Below, piece by piece: positions 11,141 to 22,101 of a stretch of 64,000 nucleotides of DNA. Below the pieces are notes generated by a model. It saw nothing but the letters and a program-made list of their open reading frames with translations, did no database searches and was not told where the DNA came from. Each line of letters opens with the position of its first letter. Positions within the stretch are counted from its first letter, which is position 1. The translations under genes and the position numbers were made by a program. Source of the stretch: Cymbidium sinense (taxonomy: Eukaryota > Streptophyta > Magnoliopsida > Asparagales > Orchidaceae). The DNA is taken from positions 71,878,443 to 71,942,442 of the forward strand of contig CM038229.1 of assembly GCA_021442155.1 (NCBI GenBank), written 5' to 3'.

Positions 11141-13415
11141 TGGCATATCCAACCCCATCTCTATGCCGATCTTTGCAGAGTGTAGAAAAATAAGTCAGAA
11201 TATGTGGGATCTGTGAATGTGGATATATATACATGCTTGTATTTCTTTACAGGTTTGAAGGCCTCGTCATGCTCAAGAGGGCACGACGAGATGAAAACCC
11301 GGCTGTGGTGTCAGAAGACACCACTTACAAGAGGCATAGAGCTACATCCATTAGTTGCTCCCCTAGCCAAAATCTTTGTGAAATTTCATCAAAATCTCAT
11401 GACTTAGAAAAAAAATGAAAAGTAAAAGAATCCACTTAAGAACTTAACACAATGAAACCTAAAATTAAAATTCAAATTAAAAAATTCCAAACAAAAAAGA
11501 AGAAAAATAATATGCAACAAACATAACAAAAAAAATAAAGGGGAAGAAAGCAAACACTTGAGATTTATTCAAACAGAGTTAAAAGCTTGCTAAAGTCTTT
11601 AACCGCTCCCTTTCAAATGTTCTACCTCCAACCCTTCAAAAAAATGGAATGGAATGTGATACTCCCTCTTGGCCTTATTTATAGAAATTAGAAGGGATAG
11701 TGAAGGGTCCACTTTCAAAAGAAAAAAAAGGGGGAAAATGAATGTAGGAAAGTTTGAATAAAAAGAGTGGGAAAACGAATGTAGGAAAGTTTGAATAAAA
11801 AGAGGGGGGAAATGAGAATTACTTTGATGGGTAAATCTTTTTTAAAATAACAAATTAAATTATCCTTTGAACCTATAGCTTTAAAATAAAAATTTTCACC
11901 GAATCTGTAACTCTTTGTACAAGTAGATAGAAGGCGATACTAATCAAAATCTATAAAATCATAGGGCTTCCTTGAATAAAAAATTAAGAAATTTCATTTT
12001 AAATATGATTTTCAAAAAAAAAAAATCAACGAAATCACTAATTTGGTAAAATTATCTAAGCTATAAACACTTACATGTGCTCAGACATAGAGATTTCAAG
12101 TGCAAATTTTAATGTCTGAAAAGGTTGGGCAGGCTAAGTTGGAATTAAATAAAAATCTAAAATCAATCTCAAAATTAAGAAATAAATACTACATAAAGTT
12201 TGAAACACACCCACATGGGCCCCCAACACTACGCTGAATGCTTAAATTCAAGTGTCTAAGGATGCAGTGTGGGTTGCTTCCCGATTTAGTCTTAGGACTG
12301 GGTTTGGGTTAACAAAATCTAAAAACCTATAATAAGAGTTTCAAATTAGTGAAATATCTGAGAAGCTAATTTTGTCAGATAATAGTAGATCTAATCCTCT
12401 GTTAGTAGCTAAATAGAGTTGACATGATCTAAAGCTCTTAAACATATTCAAATTAATCAATTTTTTAAAATCAAATTATGTAATAATCTGAAACTGCTTA
12501 AATAAAACTCTATCATTAAAAACTTAATTGAAACTCAATCCATCCACCTTTTAAAACTATTTATCGGGGGTGAAAAGTTAAGAAAACTTTTGCTCATAAA
12601 GGAGCCAATGTCAAATCAAGTATTTTGCTATGTTCACTCTCAATCAATCTCATGCTAGTAAGGACGTGGCACGTGTCCTCTGACTGCGTGGCTTGGCTAG
12701 TAGGCTCTATAGATGAAGCAGTTATGACCAGAGTCCTTTGATCGGGTGGTTTGGTCAATAAGGCTCCATTATATTACGATCACGAAGATAGCCCGTATGC
12801 TCCCCAATGACTCTGCCCTTTGAGTTGTGCATCATAGAGTATACTTGATTAGGAAAACAATCCTTTGTCAGCTAAGGTAGACTTAAGAATGTCTCTTTAG
12901 ATAAACACCACCCTAGGTCTACAAGGATTTCTTGGATGATGTAACCCATGTGTTACTGATAAGAATTCTTCGATCAAGTTGGGTCGACTACCTCCTTTGA
13001 CTAACTAGACTAGGGACCACGACGGCCCGGGATGATGGAACCATGGGATCTAGATCGGGCACGCCATCATTCCCCCAACCATCCAGTTTAAGCTAAAGTG
13101 ATGAATTTCATAATCTTAAATTCTAAAATTCTACATGCTGCCACTATATGCTATGCATTTGAGATATCTAAATGACTACCCTTAATCAAAAGTTCTCTCT
13201 CACTTATTGGGAGGGGTAATTAACTATAGGGGCTTGCGCCTATAGGAAACCTAGAACCAAATCTAAAGTTCTCACAAAATGAGGATGAAATCTCTGGGTA
13301 GTGTCTTATCTACTATTCCATCTGCCTTCTGAAAATTACAGACACTTTCAATCATACTCTCTTCAATTCAATTCAATAATTATCGAGAGGTCAGTGGTAA
13401 ATTTTTTGAGCCCAC

Positions 13416-13664
13416 ATCGATTAAGGGTAATCATAAGTTGCTAATTGCTCACCGTATAGTATCAACAATTAAGATTTGAAATTTAATGAAATTCATCATT
13501 TTTTATGCTTGAAGTATATGGTTTGGGGAATGAAGATGTGCCCGATCAAGATCCCATGGTTTTGTTATTTAGGGCTATCATGGTCCATGGTCCACTTAGT
13601 TAGAGGGGGTGGTCAGCCCAACCTGATCGAAGGATACTTGTCAGCAGCCATGGGTTGCATCTAT
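13416..13664 (-). mobile_element. Fragment of family T LTR between converging LTRs
   Basis: A roughly 250-bp piece from the middle of the LTR 3' third (the part with GGGGAATGATGA and GATCCCATGGTTTT), oriented like L2 but out of order: it should lie inside L2 and does inside L2 itself (about 13870-14110). It separates the 3' ends of L1 (+) and L2 (-) and marks a rearrangement junction. Confidence 0.65.
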
Positions 13665-16437
13665 GGGCTCCAAAAATTCACCACTGACCAGAGTAGATTA
13701 AATGTCAATCAAATTTTCAAAAGATAGATGAAATAGTAGATAATACACTACCCATAGATTTCACCCTTATTTTATGAGGACTTTAGATCTAGTTCTAAGT
13801 TTCTTGTAGGCGCAAGTACCTGTAGTTAATTACCCCTCCCAATGCTGAGAGAGAATATTCGATTAAGGCTAGTCATTAGATTGCTAAATGCGCAGCGTAC
13901 AGTAGTAGCATATGGAGTATAAAATTATGAATTCATGAAATTCATCATTTTAACTTAAAGAGGATAGTTGGGGGAATGATGATGCCCTCGATCAAGATCC
14001 CATGGTTTTATCATCCTAGGCTGTCATGATCCCTTGCCTACTTAGTCAGAGGAGGTAGTCAACCCAACTTGATCGAAGGATCCTTATTAGCAGCCATAGG
14101 TTGCGTTGTCCAAAGGAACCTCGTAGGTCTGGGGTGGTATTTGTCTAAGAAGATAAGTTTAAGTCCACCTTAGTTAACAAAATTCTTTTTGCCTATCAAG
14201 TGCACCTTATGGTTCACATCTCAAAGGGCAGAGCTATTAAAGAACATACGAGCTTTAGTCGTGACCGTAATATGATGGTTCCATTTGCTGACAAATTATC
14301 CGGTCAGAGGACTCTAGTAGTAACCATATCATATGTGGAGCTTACTGGCCAAGCCACGCAGTTAGATGACATGGGCCACATCCTTACTAGCATGAGATTG
14401 ATTGAGAGTGAACATAGTAGAACACTTGATTTGACTTTGACTATTTTGTAAGCTAGAGTTTTCTTAATTGCCACCTACGATAAATAATTGCTGAAGGTGG
14501 ATGAATTGAATTCTAATTAAAGTTTTTAGATATTGGATTTAATTTAACTATTTAGAGCTTAGTGATTTGTCTGATTTTATATTTATATTGATAATTAATT
14601 TAGATTAATTTTATTTGAACTTGCAAGCACATTTTGATGGTAAGTGTCCCCTACGGTTGAAATTCTCATTCAACATAGCCATCATCGGGGTATTGATCAT
14701 TCATTTTGTTATTCCAGATCCTGTCGACTCTATTAATTTAATAATAGATGATTAGATCTAGATTTATATTTTAAGAATTTTTTATTTTAAATTATTGAAT
14801 ATGAATATGTTAGATATTTTTATAATGATGACCCTTCCTGTTGATATTTTAAATCAACTCAGCCATTCTACGGTATTTGAGTCTGCTTGATCATTTAGTT
14901 TATTGTTAAAGTCTTGTCAACTCTATTAATTCAATAATAGAGAATCATATCTACTATCATATGAAAGAATTAGCTTCTCAAATATTTTACTAGTTGAAGT
15001 TTATATAATATTATTATTAAATTTTTAGGTTTTGTTAACCTAGACCCGGTCTTAAGACCCAATCGGGATCAACCAGCACATCATCCTCAGACACTAAGTT
15101 TAGAAATTTAGCATAGTGTCAGGGCCCATGCGGGTTATTTAGAATACTTGTATGAATTTTGAAAGATTAAATTGAATTGATGATTGCTTTATATTTTATA
15201 CAAGAATTCATCTCTTTCAAATGATTGCCCAAATTCTGAAGCACTTAAATTGAGTGATAATTGGCTCTATTATTTATACAAAATTAGTACATTTGAAGTC
15301 TACTTTGACTTTAAGCCAATGCCTTCTATCTGCTAGCATTAATGTGATGCAGATCTAGCATTAGATATTTTTACTTTTGTTCGATCATTTGAAGGAACAT
15401 CCATATTTTCACATTTAGTTTGGAATTCATTGAATTTATAAGTTTCAATGAAGCTTGATTTATTCTTAGTACCGAGCTTCCAATTCTTCACAAGTTCATC
15501 ATGTTTAGTATTGATTCTCATTCATGGACAAACTGTTACATCTTCTTTATGCTTGCTAATGCGTATCCAACTTTCTAGTTCTTTCAAGGCAAAATGTAAG
15601 TATCATCTAAATGTTAATCGAAGGATCACATGTAATGTATATAGGTGAATATAGATCTCATTATAAGCTTCTCTTTCTCCCTTTTTTTATTCCTTCAGCT
15701 CTTCTTAATAATTCCAAAGAGAGCTATAACAAAATTCAATCATTCATTTAATAGATTTATTTGCATTAGATGGAAAGCTATCAAGTCATGTTTTTGCTTG
15801 CAAGTGACCCATTATGCCCTCCTGTAAATCACCTTTCAAATATAACTTGAGCTTTATTTTCATGTGGAGATGAACTTCAGACACAGTATCCTTTATATGT
15901 TTTGTATAAGTTCTGAGTCTTGCTCACATTTGAATCGAGTTCTTATAATTATTTGGATACAATACAACCCAAATATTCATTGAATTCATCATTTGAGAGG
16001 TGCAGAATCTCTTGTAAGACTAACTTTGCATTTCTTTGGTCCAAGGCCAAGTTCTTAATTCCATAATAAGTTTCATTTGTACTCATGATGAGCTATTGAG
16101 TCGCATTATAAATATCATTTGAATTTGCTTGTTGTGGCTTGATTTTTCTTATTTTGATATTTTAGAAGTCTTATATTCAACTTTAATTTTGATTAGATAT
16201 TAAATTTAAGTCCAAAAATATGGCTAAATTTTGGCGCCTTCCGACATCATCCACATGTATGGGACTGCATTAGGAGCTGCTTTGATCTACCCACCACACT
16301 CTTCTAAGTGCAGCGGTTAGTGTCTTGCAGCACCGTAGTCATAGTCTTTAATCCCTCCACGCTCTTTTAAGTGTAGTGAGGCCTTCAAACTCATCAGCTC
16401 TACTGAGGATAATGAGATCTTGGAATAACTGCATAAG

Positions 16438-16499
<62 letters not shown>
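16438..16499. repeat. (TA)n/(AC)n microsatellite
   Basis: About 26 TA units followed by about five AC units. A simple sequence repeat inside LTR L2. Confidence 0.97.
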
Positions 16500-16599
16500 T
16501 TTTACACACATTCAATCTATTTTACTATATCTTATTTGATTGAAACACTCAAAGTACTATCATTCTCCAGACACCCGTTAGTAATTGATAGCCATTAGT

Positions 16600-17420
16600 C
16601 TTCGGAGGCTTAAGAAAGGATAGCTCATCGCATAGCCTATTCTTCTTAGCTCCGTTGCTTCTTCTTCTACTTTTGCAGTATGATTTCTGACATCTAACTA
16701 AAGGATGGATCGTTCAGCTTCTAACTTAATGATAATCTAGTCCTTCTTATTTATTGCATGCTGTAACTTCTCTACACTATATTAGAGCTTCTCAGTAGCT
16801 TCCTTATCCTAACAATTAGCACTTGCTCTCGAAAAGAGCAATATAGTCACTATCCATCTTCCTAAATTGGTTCCATACAAAATCCTTTTCGCTAATAGAG
16901 CAAAAATCTCAATATCCCTTCTTGAACTAAGCTCCTTGTAAGGATGTTCAATTTCTTTATCCCCTTTTTCAAGGACAATGTGAGCTGGTTCTTTCAGTTG
17001 AAATGTTCTGAAGACCCAGGATGCTCAATCATATAATCTATGCTCTTAACTTCAGTAACTATGAATCTTTTCAGCTTTTCCTTTAGCTCTTTCATTTCAG
17101 CACACAATTTCCACACAGAAATGAAATTCTTCAAATTCACTTTCAGTAAGCTCTAACCGCATCATATTGCTGAGCGCTTCTGACTCCTTGAACCAAACTA
17201 GAACACCCATCTTCCCATCTTCAACCAGGCGAGTTTTAGCCTGCTCATTTTTGCTCTGATGTTCATGCTGAATGTAAGTACTGTTCTTGAGAAACTCATG
17301 ATTGTTAATTAGAGTTTCTATCTAGGACTGCTAAGACTGCAACATCTCCTTCAATGTTCTATAGAGCTGGTTCCACATGAGTTTATCAAAGGAAATGTGA
17401 GGACTTTTCTGCTTCCCCAT
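16600..17420 (-). pseudogene. Captured host-gene-like fragment, coiled-coil protein, unidentified
   Basis: Reading the - strand from an ATG at 17420 gives MGKQKSPHISFDKLMWNQLY, then a long Gln/Glu/Lys-rich stretch with heptad character (segments like LTESEFEEFHFC, KEIEHPYKELSSR, KLEAERSIL and KVEEEATELRRI) to about 16610. The frame is interrupted by TAG codons that fit CAG-to-TAG change and by a few indels, yet codon-like sequence persists for about 800 bp, unlike the surrounding LTR. It contains no retrotransposon motif. It occupies the same slot in the LTR as the UBP14-like fragments in L3 and L5. I do not recognise the parent gene. The 5' adjacent stretch (17421-17746) is more GC-rich and probably its leader. 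Confidence 0.6.
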
Positions 17421-18025
17421 CGACTTAAAGGTTTGTAGAAATTTGATGACTATTAGAGTTCAAAAGAGTTAAACTCTAATTTGAGAGGACAGGGTCACAT
17501 TCGGACAGGGTGAGAATGCCTTGGGCTGGGAGCAAGGAGGATGCGAGCAGTTCAACTCTGGAGGGAGTGATAGATGGAGCGGTTGTGAGGTCTATCACAA
17601 GGGAGAAAAGGAGTCCATTCAGTGCTTGTGAGTTTGCTGGACATGGGCGAACAGGAGGCGCTTTGCGACTTGTTCCAAGAGAGTGTGTATGGAGAGCGGA
17701 AGAATTCAAATCATCATTCTTCCCCAACTGGATGAACAAGTTTTAGGAAATAGGAAGAGTCTTCACGTGGGTGGTATGGGGAAGGTGACGTGGTAGCTCT
17801 TTATTGGCTGAATGGGAGGTAGAGCATGGGAATGAGTGGATGTGAGTTTTAAGGCATTGAATTAGTTAAATTGGATGTCTATTTAGGATGCAATTGCACA
17901 GTTTATTTCATAATTGGAGGTCATTTGGTTCTAGTCGGCATCGAATTGGATCAATTTCTATTAAAAATATGCATTATTGCTTCCAACCGCTTGATGTTCA
18001 CGTAGACTCATCTGAATCACTTGGT

Positions 18026-21000
18026 GCGGGCTCCAAAAATTTCCACTGATCTCTCACATTTGAGAGAGTATGATTTAAGTGTTGGTGAAATTTTTAGAAG
18101 GCAAATGAGATAGTAGATAAGAAACTGTCCAGAGATTTCACCCTCATTTGGTGAGGACTTTAGATATGGATCTAGGTTTCCTATAGGCACAAGAACCTAT
18201 AGTTAATTACTCCTCTCAATGCTGAGAGAGAACTTTTAATTGGGTGGCATTAAGTAGCATGGAGTTTAAAATTTAGATTTATGAAATTTATCATCATTTA
18301 ACTTAAATTGGTTGGTTAGGGGAATGATGACGAGTCTGATCTAGATCCCATGGTTCCATCATCCCGGGCTATCACGATCCCTAGTATACATAGTTAGAGG
18401 AGGCAGTCGACCCAACCTGACCAAAGGATCCCTGTCAGCAACCATGGGTTGCGTCGTCCAAGTAATCCTTGTAGACCTGGGGTGGTGTTTGTCTAAGGAG
18501 ACAATCTTAAGTCTACTTTAGCTGGCATAGGGCTTTCTACCTTATCAGATGTACCCTATGATTCATATCTCAAAGTACAAAGCTATTGGGGAGCATATGG
18601 GCTACAATCATGATCATAATATAATGGTTCCATTTGGCGATAACCACCCGATCAGAGAACTCTGATTTTAACTGCATCATATATGGAGCCTACTAGCAAA
18701 ACCACATAGATAGAGGACATGGGCCACCTCCTTACTGACATGAGATTGATTGAGAGTGAATATAAAAATATATTTTATTTGACATTGGCTCCTTTGTGAG
18801 CAAGAGTTTTTTTAGTTTATCACCTTTAATTAATAGTTATGGAAGGTGGATTGAATGGAGTTTGCTTTAAGTATTTAAGGATTGAATTTTATTTAACCAT
18901 TTAACACTTAGTAATTTATCTAATTTTATATTTATATTGATACTTGATTTTGATTAATTCAATTTGAGCTTGCAAGCATATTTTGATAGTAAGTATCCCC
19001 TCTGGTTGAAATTCTCATTCAACACAGCTATCATCAGGGTGGATGTATTATTTGATCATTATCTTCATTATTTTATATATTATCAATATTAGTTTAATAT
19101 TAGAGGATCAGATCTACTATCATATGATATAACTAGCTTCTTAGATATTTTAATAAGTTGAAATTCTTATAATAATTTGATTTTTTAAGTTTTGTTAACC
19201 CGGATCTAGTCCAAAGACCAAACCAGGAAGCAACCCGCACAACATCCACAAAAACTTAGTTTAAGCATTCCGCATTGTGTCAGGGCCCATGTGGGTGTAT
19301 TAAGAATGCTTGCATAAATTTTAAGGCATTAAATTTTAGTTTTAATCCTACTTCATAGTATGTGCAAGGGTTCAATTGAAGTCTTAATTAATGCTTTGTT
19401 TGCTTGTACAATGTGTTGCGAATCCAGTGGCAAATTTGTTTAAAATTTTTACATGGTTCCTTCTACCCACTTGAACTTGAATATTGCGAGTTCGTTGGCA
19501 TAGAATGCATTTTAAATTGTTCTCATATCTTATTAGATCCATTGGAATAACATTTAATTGCTTTATTTTATTAAAAGTTTATTAGCCTTTGAATGTTCAG
19601 TAGACTCTCATTTATATCTATTGATAATTCTTAAACTCATCACAAGCTATATTCAACTTCTCCTTGATCCAATTCAAATATTTAATAAGACGAATGATAT
19701 GCTTCAAATATCTTTCTAGAATTCATTGCTTATGCTTATTAGTAGTCATTCTATCTCATTTAAAGTTTCTTATGAATTCTTTGATTTTCTCCAATTCATT
19801 TGGAGTGAATTATGATTTGAAAACTACATTCTAATTTCAAGAATATCTTTTGTTCTCTCATTGGAAATTCGTTCAGATCATCTTCTAAATCGATTGGAAT
19901 GAGATATTGAAGTACTAAATTTATATTTATTGCCAAAATTTTCGTTTACTTCAAGTTCATAAATCTGTTTGAGTTCAGTCCATATTTCTTTATTTGAAAT
20001 ATTTCAAATTCATTTCAAAATCATTATCATTTGTAATTCAAAATTCAATTCGATATCAATTTATTTTTTAGCAAGCTTAGGAAACGCTATTTGTTTAGCT
20101 TAAATTTTATTTGTGAGTATGAATTTTGGATAAAATTTTGGCAGCATTTTGATAGTATTCCGGTGTCATCCCTACGTAGGGGGCTACATCAGAACTATTT
20201 TGTCCTATCTGTCATGCCCTGAAGAGTGTGACGGTTGGTGTTTTAAAGCACCTCAATCAAATTTTAATCCCGATACGCCCTAATGAGCATAACAAGGCCT
20301 TCAATCACATGCATAAAAGTAAATATATATGCAATTTCTACACATTCAAATTTCATTTTAAATTATTTATTTTTGATGTGATTGATTTCTTTTTAAATGA
20401 ATCTTGATTCTTCCCCTTTTTTAAATCCAAAATTTAGTCAAAATTTCAGATATTTGGCATAGGGGGCTGCATCTAATAATTTTCTTTTGGGCCTGCCCAT
20501 CACGCCATGATGAGCGTGCCGATTAGTGTTTTAAAACACCTCGACTGATTTTCATCTCTTTATGCCCTGATAAGTGTGACGAGATCTTCAACCTTGATTT
20601 CTGTTGTCTTTTTATTAAGTGCAGTGCTATAAAAATCATGCACCTCCTCTGGTTCTGAAAAACATTTAAGGTATGCTTCTAAAGGGATTCTTGGTTGTAC
20701 AATTTTTGATTAATTGGTAGCTCCTCAATTACAAACATATCTATCTTTATCTTGTTATTTGCCTCCAATTGCTTTTTATTAGTAGCTTTAGAGAGTAGAA
20801 TATTCAAAGAAAGAATATAATCTGCTCTTCTATTATAAGCAACTTTTCCAGATGCACATTGGAGATGCTCTTCAATAAAGAATTTAAAACTTTGTGAGTG
20901 ATCTAATTCTGGCATTCCAGTATGTGCATGCTCAACTTGGTCAAGAAGATGTAAAAAGAATTCCAAAGCATCCTATTGTCTCATACTTGAAAGTTCTAGA

Positions 21001-22101
21001 TGACTAGCAACAATAATTATTTTAAACATACTTGGAGGTATACCCTCATGCATAGCACTTAAGCTAGAGCTTTTGCATTTTCTCAATTCCTCTACCTCTG
21101 GAGGTGGTAAGGAATATTCACACTTAGAACATTTCCAACCAGATGGTGATATAATAACACCATTATTTATCTATTTCAAATTCATGGCATATTCACTAGT
21201 TTTTTTCTTCTTAGATTTCCATGATGCTAGTTGCTCTTTCCGCTCAGCATCCTCAAATAAAACTACATGAACAGATAACCTAACCTTTTTTTTGTAACTC
21301 AATAGATGGGAATGATAGTGAAATATAATTAGGTAATATCATAATATGGTAGATTTCATCGTATTCAGGCTCTGGATTATCAAAACCTCCTTCAACTCCT
21401 ATAGCCAAAAGAGTGGGTTTCTTAAATGGATGGTCCTCATGAACATGTTTGATCCTCTGCTGAATATGTAGATAAACAAAATTATTAGTCTTCTCGTAGT
21501 TCCAGACTACATACTCTTTCCCAAAAGTAAGAAACAAGTTCAAGTCCATGTACAAACCTCCATCCAACTTTAGCGTGTCTAGGAGACACAACACTCATTC
21601 TTGTATATGCTGTTGGTAGGCTCGGGTATTCAAACCTTAGAGAGGTGTGAAGAAACTCCATGAGAAATTGAAGGTTTGCTGTATCATCGATGGCTTGAAG
21701 GTTGATGACACTTGTTATGAAGAATGTTGATAGTCAGAGTCTAGCTATCGAGCCTTAGAGGATGGGGAATGAGAGGATGTATATGGAATGATGAGAGCAT
21801 AGCTGAGAGTTTTGGCTTGCCATAGTGACCGAAGAGAGGGAGAATAAGAGAACATTGAATCCATGCAGAAGAGGGGTGGATCGTGTGTGTGAGTAGCCAA
21901 AACTAAATGATCTACCTTCTATTGCCTATGTGCATGAAAAAGGAGCGGTTGTGAAATCAAAAGGGGAAACAGTGCCTCCAGCAGTTCATTGTTGTTCACT
22001 TGCAGTTGAGGGAGACGGTGCGTGAACAAAGATTGGGAGCCGAGCGTGTGAGCAGTGCCCATTTTTTTTTTTCATTTTTGAAATAATATTAAGGTTCAAC
22101 A
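18026..22101 (-). mobile_element. Family T LTR (L3), 3' LTR of element 2, carrying UBP14-like cargo
   Basis: Adjoins the element 2 3' UTR at 22102. It reads TGTTGAACCTTAATATTATT on the - strand; comparison with L5 shows that about 360 bp of U3 before this point are missing. Cargo occupies 20600-21661. The hairpin module lies at 20215-20600, and the 3' third (18026-19278) ends at TTGGAGCCC like the others. Flanking direct repeats cannot be checked because L2 abuts directly. Confidence 0.75.
20600..21661 (-). pseudogene. UBP14-like deubiquitinase fragment, copy A, inside LTR L3
   Basis: On the - strand an ATG at 21661 (MEFL) begins a reading closely resembling plant UBP14 (ubiquitin C-terminal hydrolase 14, which disassembles free ubiquitin chains). 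Landmarks: IPEPTN-SIYKNECCVS (about 21590-21640, one frameshift), the open segment 21280-21594 with GGLYMDLN, WNYEKT, KKPTLLAIGVEGGFDNPEPE and LPFPS-like LSFPS, then PSGWKCSKC (about 21120-21150). It jumps directly to YSLPPP and GIPPSMFK, SMRQ-stop-DALEFFLHLLDQVE (stop at 20973-20975), ELDHSQSFKFFIEE, SGKVAYNRRADYILSLNI, and finally HDFYSTALNKKTT near 20610. The skipped part holds the rest of the zinc finger and the catalytic Cys box, so no enzyme could be made. No introns are seen although the plant gene is multi-exon, implying a cDNA origin. Confidence 0.88.

Larger units (their letters stand above)
9279..13415 (+). mobile_element. Family T LTR (L1), 3' LTR of element 1
   Basis: The LTR starts TGTTGGGGGACATTTTGACC, directly after the 3' UTR end block, and its U3 (9279 to about 10150) aligns by eye with U3 parts of the other five LTRs. 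A C/T-rich transcribed leader (10250-10890), a three-copy tandem repeat (10915-11140) and strong hairpins (11263-11324) follow. At 12217-12228 it reads GGGCCCCCAACA, which could be an LTR end (2.95 kb), but every other copy, including the 3' LTR L3, continues about 1.2 kb further to the same point, a primer-site-like TTGGAGCCCAC (here TTGAGCCCAC at 13406-13415). I therefore extend it to 13415 (4.1 kb). The right flank is another LTR piece in the opposite direction. Confidence 0.75.
13665..18022 (-). mobile_element. Family T LTR (L2), 5' truncated, carrying a coiled-coil gene fragment
   Basis: Reverse-complement copy of the family T LTR. Its 3' third (13665-15117) matches 12228-13415 in inverted orientation. 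The middle carries two hairpin motifs (16280-16390) and a (TA)n run. From about 16600 to 17420 it carries host-like coding sequence instead of the C/T-rich tract of L1. U3 is truncated near 18022, where it abuts the end of L3. No matching internal region is attached on either side, so it is a leftover of recombination. Confidence 0.7.

Noticed and set aside
17476..17746. Overlapping open frames on both strands (87 and 78 residues)
   Set aside because: Short, GC-richer leader next to the coiled-coil fragment; no motif in either frame. Probably untranslated leader of the captured gene.
20600..21661. Helitron or Pack-MULE as the carrier of the UBP14 fragment
   Set aside because: Flanks on both sides are family T LTR sequence in both copies, and introns are absent, which favours RNA-level capture by the LTR element.
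20600..21661. A functional UBP14 gene
   Set aside because: Stops, frameshifts, missing catalytic Cys box and missing C-terminal two thirds.
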